Source: Fimbriimonadaceae bacterium (GTDB lineage Bacteria; Armatimonadota; Fimbriimonadia; Fimbriimonadales; Fimbriimonadaceae). Taken from it: a DNA stretch of 5,450 nucleotides. The number at the start of each line of letters is the position of its first letter. Position 1 is the first letter of the stretch. The translations under genes and the position numbers were made by a program. The notes under the pieces were generated by a model that had not been told where the DNA came from, did not search any database, and saw only the letters and a program-made list of their open reading frames with translations. Positions 1 to 5,043 of this stretch are shown here, piece after piece. The stretch covers positions 1-5,450 of the forward strand of contig JAKRSE010000396.1 in NCBI GenBank assembly GCA_022402505.1, read 5' to 3'.

Positions 1-148
1 CGAACTGGGTGGATGTGCCGCCAAGGCCAGGCAGGGATGGGTGGCATGGTGAAGATGCCCGCCCGCCTCAATGACTCGCCCCGCTGGGGGCCGGGCGTCT
101 TCGCCATGAGGTTGCTCGCAGAGCCCCAGTGGTCAGCCCTGGCCGCGA
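1..148. repeat. Tandem repeat, copy 1 of a 148-bp unit
   Basis: Bases 1-110 match 149-258 with only four substitutions (positions 56, 70, 74 and 93 of copy 1). After about 110 the copies diverge and differ by a 2-base length change, then agree again over 14 bases (132-145 against 278-291). The unit includes a long inverted repeat at 45-108. Because copy 1 begins at the window edge, further copies may lie to the left. Open reading frames crossing this stretch run through both copies without family-like content and are not genes. Confidence 0.85.
45..108. repeat. Imperfect inverted repeat in repeat copy 1
   Basis: A 15-base arm at 45-59 faces a 15-base arm at 94-108 across a 34-base GC-rich spacer. 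Thirteen positions pair by Watson-Crick rules and two are G:T, which would be G:U wobbles in a plus-strand transcript. The arrangement resembles REP-type or other intergenic palindromic elements. No T-run follows, so an intrinsic terminator is not indicated. Confidence 0.7.
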
Positions 149-292
149 CGAACTGGGTGGATGTGCCGCCAAGGCCAGGCAGGGATGGGTGGCATGGTGA
201 AGACGCCCGCCCGCCTCGATGCCTCGCCCCGCTGGGGGCCAGGCGTCTTCGCCATGAGACTGCGCGTTGCTTCGTTCGTCAGCCCTGGCCGG
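149..292. repeat. Tandem repeat, copy 2
   Basis: This is the second copy of the unit, about 96% identical to copy 1 over the first 110 bases. Its tail (278-291) overlaps the last codons and the stop of the ApbE-like gene on the minus strand, so part of the repeated unit is coding sequence in this copy only. Together the two copies fill the roughly 280 bases left of that gene, where I see no other gene, tRNA or CRISPR-type array. Confidence 0.85.
193..256. repeat. Imperfect inverted repeat in repeat copy 2
   Basis: Arms at 193-207 and 242-256 pair at 14 of 15 positions, with one G:T, across a 34-base spacer. Compared with copy 1, the stem change at 204 (T to C) turns a wobble into a G:C pair. 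The change at 241 falls just outside the arm. Pairing is therefore kept or improved in both copies. The element sits just downstream of the ApbE-like gene stop and could stabilise the 3' end of its transcript, but it has no poly-U tail. Confidence 0.7.
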
Positions 293-1199
293 GCCGAGTG
301 ATGAACCAGGCGTGAACCCCGAGCCGGCGGGCCAGCCGGGCTCCATCTTCGGGACCCAGCACGCAGAGGGCCGTCGCCAGCGGGTCGGAATCAAGTCCCC
401 GACGGGCCAGCACGGTGGCCTGGATCCCGTTGGTCAGGGCGAACCCGGTGCGCGGATCGACGATGTGCGACCACCGCCGACCCCCGATCACGGCGAACTG
501 CTCCGCGTCGCCCGAGGTGGAGACGGCCTGATTTCGAAGCTCCAGCCTGCCGCCGGGCACGGCTTCGGCCGCCACGGTCCAACCCCGCAGACCCGGCGGC
601 GGTTCGGAAGCCGCGATGTCCCCGCCCGCCTGAACCAGGGCCGAGCGGATCCCGTGCCGCCTGAGGACCGCCAGAGCCTGGTCGCAGGCATCGCCCTTCG
701 CCAGCCCGCCGAAATCGAGACGGACGTTGGGGGAATCCGTCGTGACCAGGCCGTGAGCATCGATCCCCCAGCAGTCCAGGCCGGTGAGGAATCGGGCGGC
801 GCGGAGGTCCACCCAGCGGGGAATCCGGCCCGACCGCCTGGCCTCGCGCCACAGCCCCACGACGGGCGAGGCGGTCAGGTCGAAGGCTCCGCCGGAAGCC
901 TCGCCGATCCGCCGGCCCTGACGCAGGCCGCGGAGCATGTCGGCCGACACCCGCACGGGACCGAAGGCGGCCGAGGCGGGCAGCCGCCGGGCCTCGGAAG
1001 CGGGGCGGTAGTCGCTGAAGACCTGTTCCAGCTGTGCGACCCGATCGAAGGCGGCGCGGACCGCCGATTCAGCCTGTTCCTGGGACCCGGCATAGAGCGT
1101 GATGCGGAACTCGCCGCCCATGTGGAGTTCGGCATAGCTGAAACGGGTCTCGGGCGTCCACAATAGGACAGCACCCATGATCACTGCACTCGCCGCCAT
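279..1199 (-). CDS. apbE: ApbE-like FAD:protein FMN transferase
   Basis: Enzymes of this family move FMN from FAD onto a threonine of exported redox proteins, using Mg2+, outside the cytoplasm. Counting from the ATG at 1199 (306 aa), family signatures appear in order: HMGGEFRITLYA near 26-37, FSDYRP near 61-66, GGAFDLTASPV near 103-113, LDFGGLAKGDACD near 161-173, QAGGDIA near 190-196, STSGDAEQF near 227-235, SHIVDPRTG near 244-252, and SDPLATAL near 271-278 with the expected metal-binding Asp and Thr. The length fits the family. The start is uncertain. ATG 1199 gives a hydrophobic leader but overlaps the divergent gene by 23 bases; ATG 1178 removes most of that leader; a GTG at 1253 has a GGAG about 10 bases upstream but overlaps more. 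No RnfG/NqrC-type target is encoded here. The family call is firm; the physiological target is unknown. Confidence 0.92.
   Translation of the reverse strand: MAASAVIMGAVLLWTPETRFSYAELHMGGEFRITLYAGSQEQAESAVRAAFDRVAQLEQVFSDYRPASEARRLPASAAFGPVRVSADMLRGLRQGRRIGEASGGAFDLTASPVVGLWREARRSGRIPRWVDLRAARFLTGLDCWGIDAHGLVTTDSPNVRLDFGGLAKGDACDQALAVLRRHGIRSALVQAGGDIAASEPPPGLRGWTVAAEAVPGGRLELRNQAVSTSGDAEQFAVIGGRRWSHIVDPRTGFALTNGIQATVLARRGLDSDPLATALCVLGPEDGARLARRLGVHAWFITRPGQG
1165..1168 (+). promoter_or_regulatory. Likely ribosome binding site of the FGE-like gene
   Basis: AGGA lies eight bases before the ATG at 1177. It supports that ATG as the start even though it lies inside the 5' part of the divergent ApbE-like gene. 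The plus-strand frame is closed by a TAG at 1135, and no ATG, GTG or TTG occurs in frame between that stop and 1177. Confidence 0.5.
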
Positions 1200-1887
1200 G
1201 ACGCTGATGTCCGGCGCATCCGCCGAACCGATCGAGGTGAAGATACCCGGCACGGTTCAGTCGCTCCGCATGATCCCCCTCCCCGGGGGCAAGGCCGCCA
1301 TGAGCCAGACCGAGGTCACCTGGGATGTGTACGACGTCTTCGCCTACAAACTCGACCTGACTCAGGAGCAGCAGACGGCCGGGGTCGAGGCCTCCTCTCG
1401 ACCGAGCAAGCCCTACGGCGCGCCGGACCGGGGCTTCGGCCACAAGGGCTACCCGGCCATCGGCATCCATTCGAATGCGGCCGTCGCCTTCTGCACCTGG
1501 CTGAGCGCCAAGACCGGGAAGAAGTTTCGGCTGCCGACCGAGGCCGAGTGGGTGGCCGCCGCCGGAGAGCAGCCGGAAGACCTGAAGGCCGCCGCCTGGT
1601 ACCGCGACACCGCCGACGACAAGACCCACCCGGTCGGAAAGCTGAAGGCGAACGCCTTTGGGCTCCACGACATGCTGGGCAACGCCGCCGAGTGGGTTTT
1701 GGCCGAGGACGGAACCTACTGGGTTCGCGGGGGCCACTTCGACTCGCACCGAACCCGGATCTCCGTCTCGTTCCGCGAGCCCTTCAACCCCAACTGGCAG
1801 CGTGACGACGCCCAGATCCCCAAGAGCAAGTGGTGGCTCAGCAACGGCGAGATGGTCGGCTTCCGAGTGGTGATGGACCTGTCGTAG
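1177..1887 (+). CDS. Secreted SUMF1/FGE-like domain protein, non-catalytic
   Basis: This 236-aa protein starts with a short hydrophobic leader without basic residues and a probable cleavage after ASA (residue 16), so it is probably exported. The rest is a compact formylglycine-generating-enzyme-like (SUMF1) fold: MIPLPGG near 32-38, QTEVTWDVYDVF near 44-55, YPAIGI near 92-97, AVAFCTWLSAKTGKKFRLPTEAEW near 102-125, FGLHDMLGNAAEWV near 161-174, VRGGHFDS near 183-190 and VGFRVV at the C-terminus. True FGEs use two cysteines after the RGGS motif. Here that stretch has none, and the only cysteine is C106 in the FCTW helix. It is therefore unlikely to oxidise sulfatase cysteines and is better seen as a binding or structural paralog. 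The next gene begins 12 bases downstream, suggesting one operon. Confidence 0.9.
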   Translation: MITALAAMTLMSGASAEPIEVKIPGTVQSLRMIPLPGGKAAMSQTEVTWDVYDVFAYKLDLTQEQQTAGVEASSRPSKPYGAPDRGFGHKGYPAIGIHSNAAVAFCTWLSAKTGKKFRLPTEAEWVAAAGEQPEDLKAAAWYRDTADDKTHPVGKLKANAFGLHDMLGNAAEWVLAEDGTYWVRGGHFDSHRTRISVSFREPFNPNWQRDDAQIPKSKWWLSNGEMVGFRVVMDLS

Positions 1888-1893
1888 AAGGAG
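1888..1893 (+). promoter_or_regulatory. Strong ribosome binding site of the exported hypothetical gene
   Basis: AAGGAG follows directly after the TAG of the FGE-like gene and sits six bases before the ATG at 1900. It fixes that start and supports translation from a shared transcript. Confidence 0.75.
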
Positions 1894-1899
1894 AAAAGC

Positions 1900-2469
1900 A
1901 TGGTTTCGTCCATCCTCGCCTTCAGCCTCGCCGCCGTTCAGCCGGCCCCGGACAGCGATCTCGACCGGTTTCTTGACCTTCTCCAGGGTCGAGACCGGGT
2001 CGTGCGGATCAAGGAGGTCGAAACGGGGCGGATCAGCGTGTCGTCCGAAGCGGGCGATTCCGGTCTTCTCTCGGCCGGGGTGATCACGGCCCGCCACCAG
2101 GAATCTTCCCTGAGCATGATCTATGTCAAGCTCCGAGCCCAGAGCGGTCCGAACCAGACCTGGCGGGTCGTCCAGACCGCCTACGCCTCGGCGGAAGAGG
2201 CGGGCCGGTTCGCCGATCTTCTCGCCGAAGCGGCCCTGGTGGTGGAAAAGGCGGCTCCCGGCGAATCGGTCCGGCTGAATTCGCGCATCCGAATGATGGC
2301 GATCGATTGGGAGGGGCCAAGCGGAAGCCTGACCCTCTTCCCCAGAACCGCAGAAGACGGCCCGGGCGCCGGCCCGACTCAGGCCTTCCTGGAAGACCGC
2401 ACCCGCCTGATCTCGGTGGCCAAGATGATCAACGACGCCCGGCAGAAGCTTCTCGCGCCGACTCCCTGA
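1900..2469 (+). CDS. Exported hypothetical protein, co-transcribed with the FGE-like gene
   Basis: I do not recognise this 189-aa protein. It begins with a short hydrophobic stretch (residues 1-13, no basic residue) followed by a Pro/Asp-rich segment, which looks like a cleavable leader. The remainder alternates charged and hydrophobic residues: a likely helix near 20-30, strand-like segments near 33-48 and 73-93, an alanine/glutamate-rich helix near 98-118, another strand region near 124-148, and a final amphipathic helix near 164-185. There is no cysteine, no membrane segment beyond the leader, and no visible catalytic motif. A good Shine-Dalgarno and 12-base spacing tie it to the FGE-like gene, so the two may act together outside the cytoplasm. 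That is inference from context only. Confidence 0.8.
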   Translation: MVSSILAFSLAAVQPAPDSDLDRFLDLLQGRDRVVRIKEVETGRISVSSEAGDSGLLSAGVITARHQESSLSMIYVKLRAQSGPNQTWRVVQTAYASAEEAGRFADLLAEAALVVEKAAPGESVRLNSRIRMMAIDWEGPSGSLTLFPRTAEDGPGAGPTQAFLEDRTRLISVAKMINDARQKLLAPTP

Positions 2470-2474
2470 GGGAG
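2462..2474. terminator. Small hairpin between convergent genes, weak terminator candidate
   Basis: CTCCC and GGGAG arms pair perfectly around a 3-base loop that is the TGA stop of the plus-strand gene. It lies where the two convergent operons meet. There is no T-run on either side and the stem is only five pairs, so intrinsic termination is doubtful. It is listed because the convergent gap is only 6 bases (2470-2475). Confidence 0.2.
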
Positions 2475-2475
2475 A

Positions 2476-3204
2476 TCAGCGGCCGCGGATGGCCTGGGCG
2501 AGGGCGAGGAGGCGTTCCGGTTCGCGGTTGGCGAAGGCGGCGATGCCGACCGGTCCATCGGTCCAGGCCACACCGTTCACGCCGTTCATCTTGCCCAGCG
2601 CCAGGTCCCTTCCGGCCGAGGCGAATCCTTCGAACCGTTCGACGCCTTCCACCATGACCAGGACGATGGGGCCTCGGGAGTCCCGGGCGGCCATGCGGAC
2701 GGCCCTCCGTCCGGCGACCTGTCCGTAGGCGATCTCCTGGATGTCCAAGGCTTCGGGCCGAATGTCGCAGTCGATCCCGCCGAACGCCCCGCGGATCTTG
2801 CCCAGCGGATCGCGCTCGGCCCCTTCCATCACGTTCAGCCCGGAGAAGAGCGAGGCCATGCTCGCCTGCTCCAGATCGGTCCGGCCGCTCATCCGGTTCA
2901 CTCCGGCGGCCAGGATGATGAAGGCGAGGACGGCGGCGGCGAAGGCCCAGCTGTACCGCCCGATGAAGGTTTCGGTGGTCCGCGCCTTGTCCAGTTCGTT
3001 CAACCGGTCCATCGACTTCTGCCAGGTGACTCGGCAGTCGTGGGCGGCGCACTTGGCGGTCAGGCAGTCCTTCACCAACCGGGCGGATTCAGCCTCGGCC
3101 CGGCAGGCGGCATCAGCGGCGAGAGCAGCCTCCACCTGACCCGCCTCTTCGGGGGTCAGTTCGCCATCCACATAGGCGTGAATCTGTTCCGCAGTCACCT
3201 TCAC
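2476..3204 (-). CDS. Membrane-anchored anti-sigma factor
   Basis: This 242-aa protein starts with GTG at 3204, overlapping the TGA of the sigma gene (GTGA), which implies translational coupling and a functional pair. The N-terminus (IHAYVDGELTPEEAGQVEAAL, about residues 8-28) is the typical cytosolic anti-sigma helix set that clasps an ECF factor. One hydrophobic segment, near 84-102, is the membrane span, and the 140-residue C-terminal part would lie outside the cytoplasm. The usual zinc motif (His-x3-Cys-x2-Cys) is not present. H9 and cysteines at 34, 47, 52 and 57 are spaced differently, so zinc binding is uncertain. The outer part contains C146 and no recognised domain; it may sense the signal or control proteolytic release of the sigma factor. 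The pairing is strong evidence for the role; the signal is unknown. Confidence 0.88.
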   Translation of the reverse strand: MKVTAEQIHAYVDGELTPEEAGQVEAALAADAACRAEAESARLVKDCLTAKCAAHDCRVTWQKSMDRLNELDKARTTETFIGRYSWAFAAAVLAFIILAAGVNRMSGRTDLEQASMASLFSGLNVMEGAERDPLGKIRGAFGGIDCDIRPEALDIQEIAYGQVAGRRAVRMAARDSRGPIVLVMVEGVERFEGFASAGRDLALGKMNGVNGVAWTDGPVGIAAFANREPERLLALAQAIRGR

Positions 3205-3773
3205 TCGTCGTCTTCCTCGTCGTCTTTCAGGTAGCCCTCGGCTCGAGCGTAGGCCTCCAGCTCTCGTCGAAGAATGGCCCTTCCCCGGGCGATCCGGCTG
3301 CGCACCGTTCCCACGGGGACCTCGGTGGCCTCGGCGACTTCGTCATAGCTCATGCCTTCCAAGTCGCTGAGGATCACCGCGATGCGGAAGACGTCGGGCA
3401 CCTTCGCGAGCGCCTCTTCGACCTCCGCACCCAGCAGTCTGTCGAACAGCTGCCGGTCCGGGATTTCCTCGACGGGGGCCGTCGGCTCGATCGCGTTCTC
3501 TTCGTCCAGCGATCCGGCGGTGCCGGTCCGCTTCAACCGCCGGTAGCGATTGATGTAGAGGTTGGTCAGGATCCGCAGGATCCAGGCCTTGAAGTTTCTG
3601 CCGTCGAAGCGTTCGAAAGCTTCATAGGCCCGCACGAGGGCTTCCTGCGTCAGGTCCTGTGCTTCGTCCGGGTTTCGGGTGAGGCGGAGGGCCGTCCCGT
3701 AGACCGAGCTGAAGCAGGGAGAGACCATTCGCTCGAAGCGCTCCCGCTGAGGATTCCCCCTCTTGAAGAGCAT
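3201..3773 (-). CDS. ECF (sigma-70 family, group IV) RNA polymerase sigma factor
   Basis: It directs RNA polymerase to a regulon controlled by the adjacent anti-sigma factor. The 190-aa form from the ATG at 3773 contains sigma region 2 (residues about 12-78: FERMVSPCFSSVY, then NPDEAQDLTQEALVRAYEAF, then FKAWILRILTNLYINRYR) and region 4 (about 117-172: EVEEALAKVPDVFRIAVIL, the helix-turn-helix LEGMSYDEVAEATEVPVGTVRSRI). This is the normal two-domain ECF layout and size. The frame stays open to an ATG at 3911, but those 46 extra residues look like translated leader and lack homology to region 2, so 3773 is preferred. The 3773 start has no good Shine-Dalgarno. The C-terminus ends in an unusual acidic run (DDEEDDE) that overlaps the anti-sigma start. 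Confidence 0.93.
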   Translation of the reverse strand: MLFKRGNPQRERFERMVSPCFSSVYGTALRLTRNPDEAQDLTQEALVRAYEAFERFDGRNFKAWILRILTNLYINRYRRLKRTGTAGSLDEENAIEPTAPVEEIPDRQLFDRLLGAEVEEALAKVPDVFRIAVILSDLEGMSYDEVAEATEVPVGTVRSRIARGRAILRRELEAYARAEGYLKDDEEDDE

Positions 3774-3929
3774 TGATTGAGTCGAGTCTACCTGTCGTCC
3801 CGCTTCAACAAGGCCGCCGGGCCGATCCGTTCCCGGGTTGCGTCCGCCCGCGAAAATCAGGCCCTTCTGCGGGGGCCGGATGCTCCGCTTTGCACGCCCA
3901 CCGAGAAACATAATGCAGACATTATAATA
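3774..3929 (-). promoter_or_regulatory. Leader and promoter region of the sigma factor gene
   Basis: About 156 bases separate the RelA/SpoT-domain gene from the chosen sigma start, with no convincing gene. The part nearest the sigma gene is GC-rich; the far end (3909-3930) is AT-rich. A minus-strand TATAAT at 3926-3921 is a perfect -10 hexamer, but no acceptable -35 lies 15-18 bases upstream of it. If used, transcription would start around 3914 and give a leader of roughly 140 bases, or an almost leaderless message if the ATG at 3911 were the start. The promoter assignment is tentative. Confidence 0.35.
3910..3925. repeat. AT-rich inverted repeat at the edge of the low-GC segment
   Basis: ATAATG and CATTAT form perfect 6-base arms around CAGA. 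The element overlaps the candidate -10 box of the sigma gene, so it could be an operator or simply AT-rich junction sequence. Its significance is low without comparison to relatives. Confidence 0.35.
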
Positions 3930-4976
3930 TTACTTTCCGATTCGTTGCCTCACTTGCTTTAGCTGGTCGATGAAGTTTGCCGTATCAGCAAAGTAGTTCG
4001 GGTATGCGTTCTTGAGGTCTCTCAATCGCGTGGTCGAGACCAGCACCACGTCAACAGCAGAACTGTCACTATTCTGTTTCTCCAGTTCCGCATACTTCGA
4101 GGTCGCAGAAAGAATCTCATCACGCCTGAAGCCAAACACAGTCATTGACGAGGTGGCACTATCAAGTTCCATCAAATAGTACGCACTTCGTGGGAGACCC
4201 TTAAATCCGTTCACGGAGAGGCTGAAGAGCTCTAGTTTGGCCATGGCACCAACCACAGCTTCACATTTTTCCAACTCCGCCACAAGAGCCAGATCGGACA
4301 TGGCCGAAAATGGCCCGTGACTGCCCTGCCCTTCCAGAATCCGGGAAAAACAGGCACTCGATACCCGGAAGAATCGGCTCCAATCTCGGGCTGACTTCCC
4401 AGCCTTCATTTTGGTTCCAAGCATAGTGTCTACCGTCTCTAACGCTGTTGCCCATTCATGCTGGATAAAAGTCCGGAACTGGAGTTCGATAGATAGACCA
4501 TTCCAGTCATCCAAGGAATTCTTTCGGTACTTGTAGACAAGATGATATCCACGGTATCCATCGTCCTTCGGCTCGTTAATGTAGTCATCGCTCCTGGAAA
4601 GCTCATGAAGGAACCGGGACGCCCGATATTCTTCTACCATGTCCGCGACATCTGTACAAGATTTGGCGATGAATCTCAGTCCGCCAATATCTTGCATGCG
4701 AGATAGTGACATCTGTTCGAATCTCTTCAACTTTGAGATGATCGACGGCGCCCGCTTTAGTCGTCGAGCGACTAGCGCATCTGGAAAGAACTTGTTTCGC
4801 CGCTTGTTTAGAAGTGCCTGAAACGTATTCATTGGATAAAGGTGCGAGGCTCGATGGTTCTCCAGCACTCTCCAGGCCTCATCCTCAGATATTTGACCTT
4901 GAGACTGTTTTCCGGCAAGAACCCTCCCCGCCAGATCCATCCTCTTTCTGGAATATCCAGGAGTCACCCAATTCAT
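3930..4976 (-). CDS. Long accessory RelA/SpoT-domain nucleotidyltransferase, probably acquired
   Basis: The family transfers pyrophosphate from ATP to a nucleotide such as GDP/GTP, or in toxin-type members to other acceptors including tRNA. Synthetase motifs in this 348-aa protein are intact: RRLKRAPSIISKL near 71-83, MQDIGGLRFI near 94-103 (D96, metal), DYINEPKDDGYRGYHLVY near 131-148 (G-loop), IELQFRT near 163-169 (E164) and QHEWATALE near 172-180. There is no HD hydrolase, TGS or ACT domain, so it is not a housekeeping RSH. The N-terminal YSRKRMDLAG and the HRASHLYPMNTFQALL stretch match a widespread, mostly uncharacterised long single-domain family; this is from memory of that family. Residues about 190-348 form no domain I can name. 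Base composition is far lower in GC than both flanks, indicating transfer. The ATG at 4976 lacks a clear Shine-Dalgarno; ATG 4940 is an alternative. No antitoxin gene adjoins it. Confidence 0.9.
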   Translation of the reverse strand: MNWVTPGYSRKRMDLAGRVLAGKQSQGQISEDEAWRVLENHRASHLYPMNTFQALLNKRRNKFFPDALVARRLKRAPSIISKLKRFEQMSLSRMQDIGGLRFIAKSCTDVADMVEEYRASRFLHELSRSDDYINEPKDDGYRGYHLVYKYRKNSLDDWNGLSIELQFRTFIQHEWATALETVDTMLGTKMKAGKSARDWSRFFRVSSACFSRILEGQGSHGPFSAMSDLALVAELEKCEAVVGAMAKLELFSLSVNGFKGLPRSAYYLMELDSATSSMTVFGFRRDEILSATSKYAELEKQNSDSSAVDVVLVSTTRLRDLKNAYPNYFADTANFIDQLKQVRQRIGK

Positions 4977-4986
4977 AACGGAAGGC

Positions 4987-5017
4987 AGAATACCATTCCT
5001 GCTCTACTAGGCATCAA
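4987..5017 (-). promoter_or_regulatory. Weak promoter candidate for the RelA/SpoT-domain gene
   Basis: On the minus strand, TTGATG (5017-5012) and an extended -10-like TGGTATTCT (TATTCT at 4992-4987) are separated by 19 bases, longer than the 17-base optimum. It lies directly upstream of the start at 4976 and within the low-GC segment, as expected if the gene brought its own promoter. The match is modest. Confidence 0.25.
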
Positions 5018-5023
5018 GAGCAG
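4999..5023. repeat. Perfect 7-base inverted repeat between two minus-strand genes
   Basis: CTGCTCT (4999-5005) and AGAGCAG (5017-5023) are perfect inverted arms around an 11-base loop. It sits between the isomerase-like gene stop and the RelA/SpoT-domain start and spans most of the spacer of the weak promoter. It could be an operator or a transcript-end hairpin; no U-run follows on the minus strand. Confidence 0.4.
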
Positions 5024-5043
5024 TCTCTATCCCACTCAGCCTC

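Noticed and set aside
1..292. CRISPR array or tRNA cluster in the repeated region
   Set aside because: There are only two repeat copies of 148 bases with no regular short repeat and spacer pattern, and no cloverleaf could be traced.
267..1166. Long plus-strand open frame of 299 codons opposite the ApbE-like gene
   Set aside because: Its translation is Gly/Pro/Arg-rich with no family motif, while the minus strand carries a full set of ApbE signatures. It is a high-GC antisense shadow.
1138..1176. Possible promoter just before the FGE-like gene (CACAAT near 1159-1164)
   Set aside because: Only a weak -10 match, no -35, and the stretch is coding sequence of the ApbE-like gene.
1069..2097. Minus-strand open frame of 342 codons opposite the FGE-like gene and the start of the next
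   Set aside because: It runs across two plus-strand genes with clear leaders and ribosome binding sites, and its translation has low-complexity Gly/Leu/Val content without motifs.
2429..3052. Minus-strand frame of 207 codons overlapping the anti-sigma gene
   Set aside because: It is Arg/Gly-rich shadow translation in another frame of the same strand; the anti-sigma frame has the helix set, membrane span and coupling to the sigma gene.
3829..3833. GGAAC on the minus strand upstream of the sigma gene, considered as an ECF autoregulatory -35
   Set aside because: No matching ECF -10 motif occurs at the usual 16-17 base spacing, and GGAAC is common by chance in this composition.
4639..4821. Plus-strand frame of 60 codons within the RelA/SpoT-domain gene
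   Set aside because: It lies wholly antisense to the conserved catalytic core and has no features of its own.
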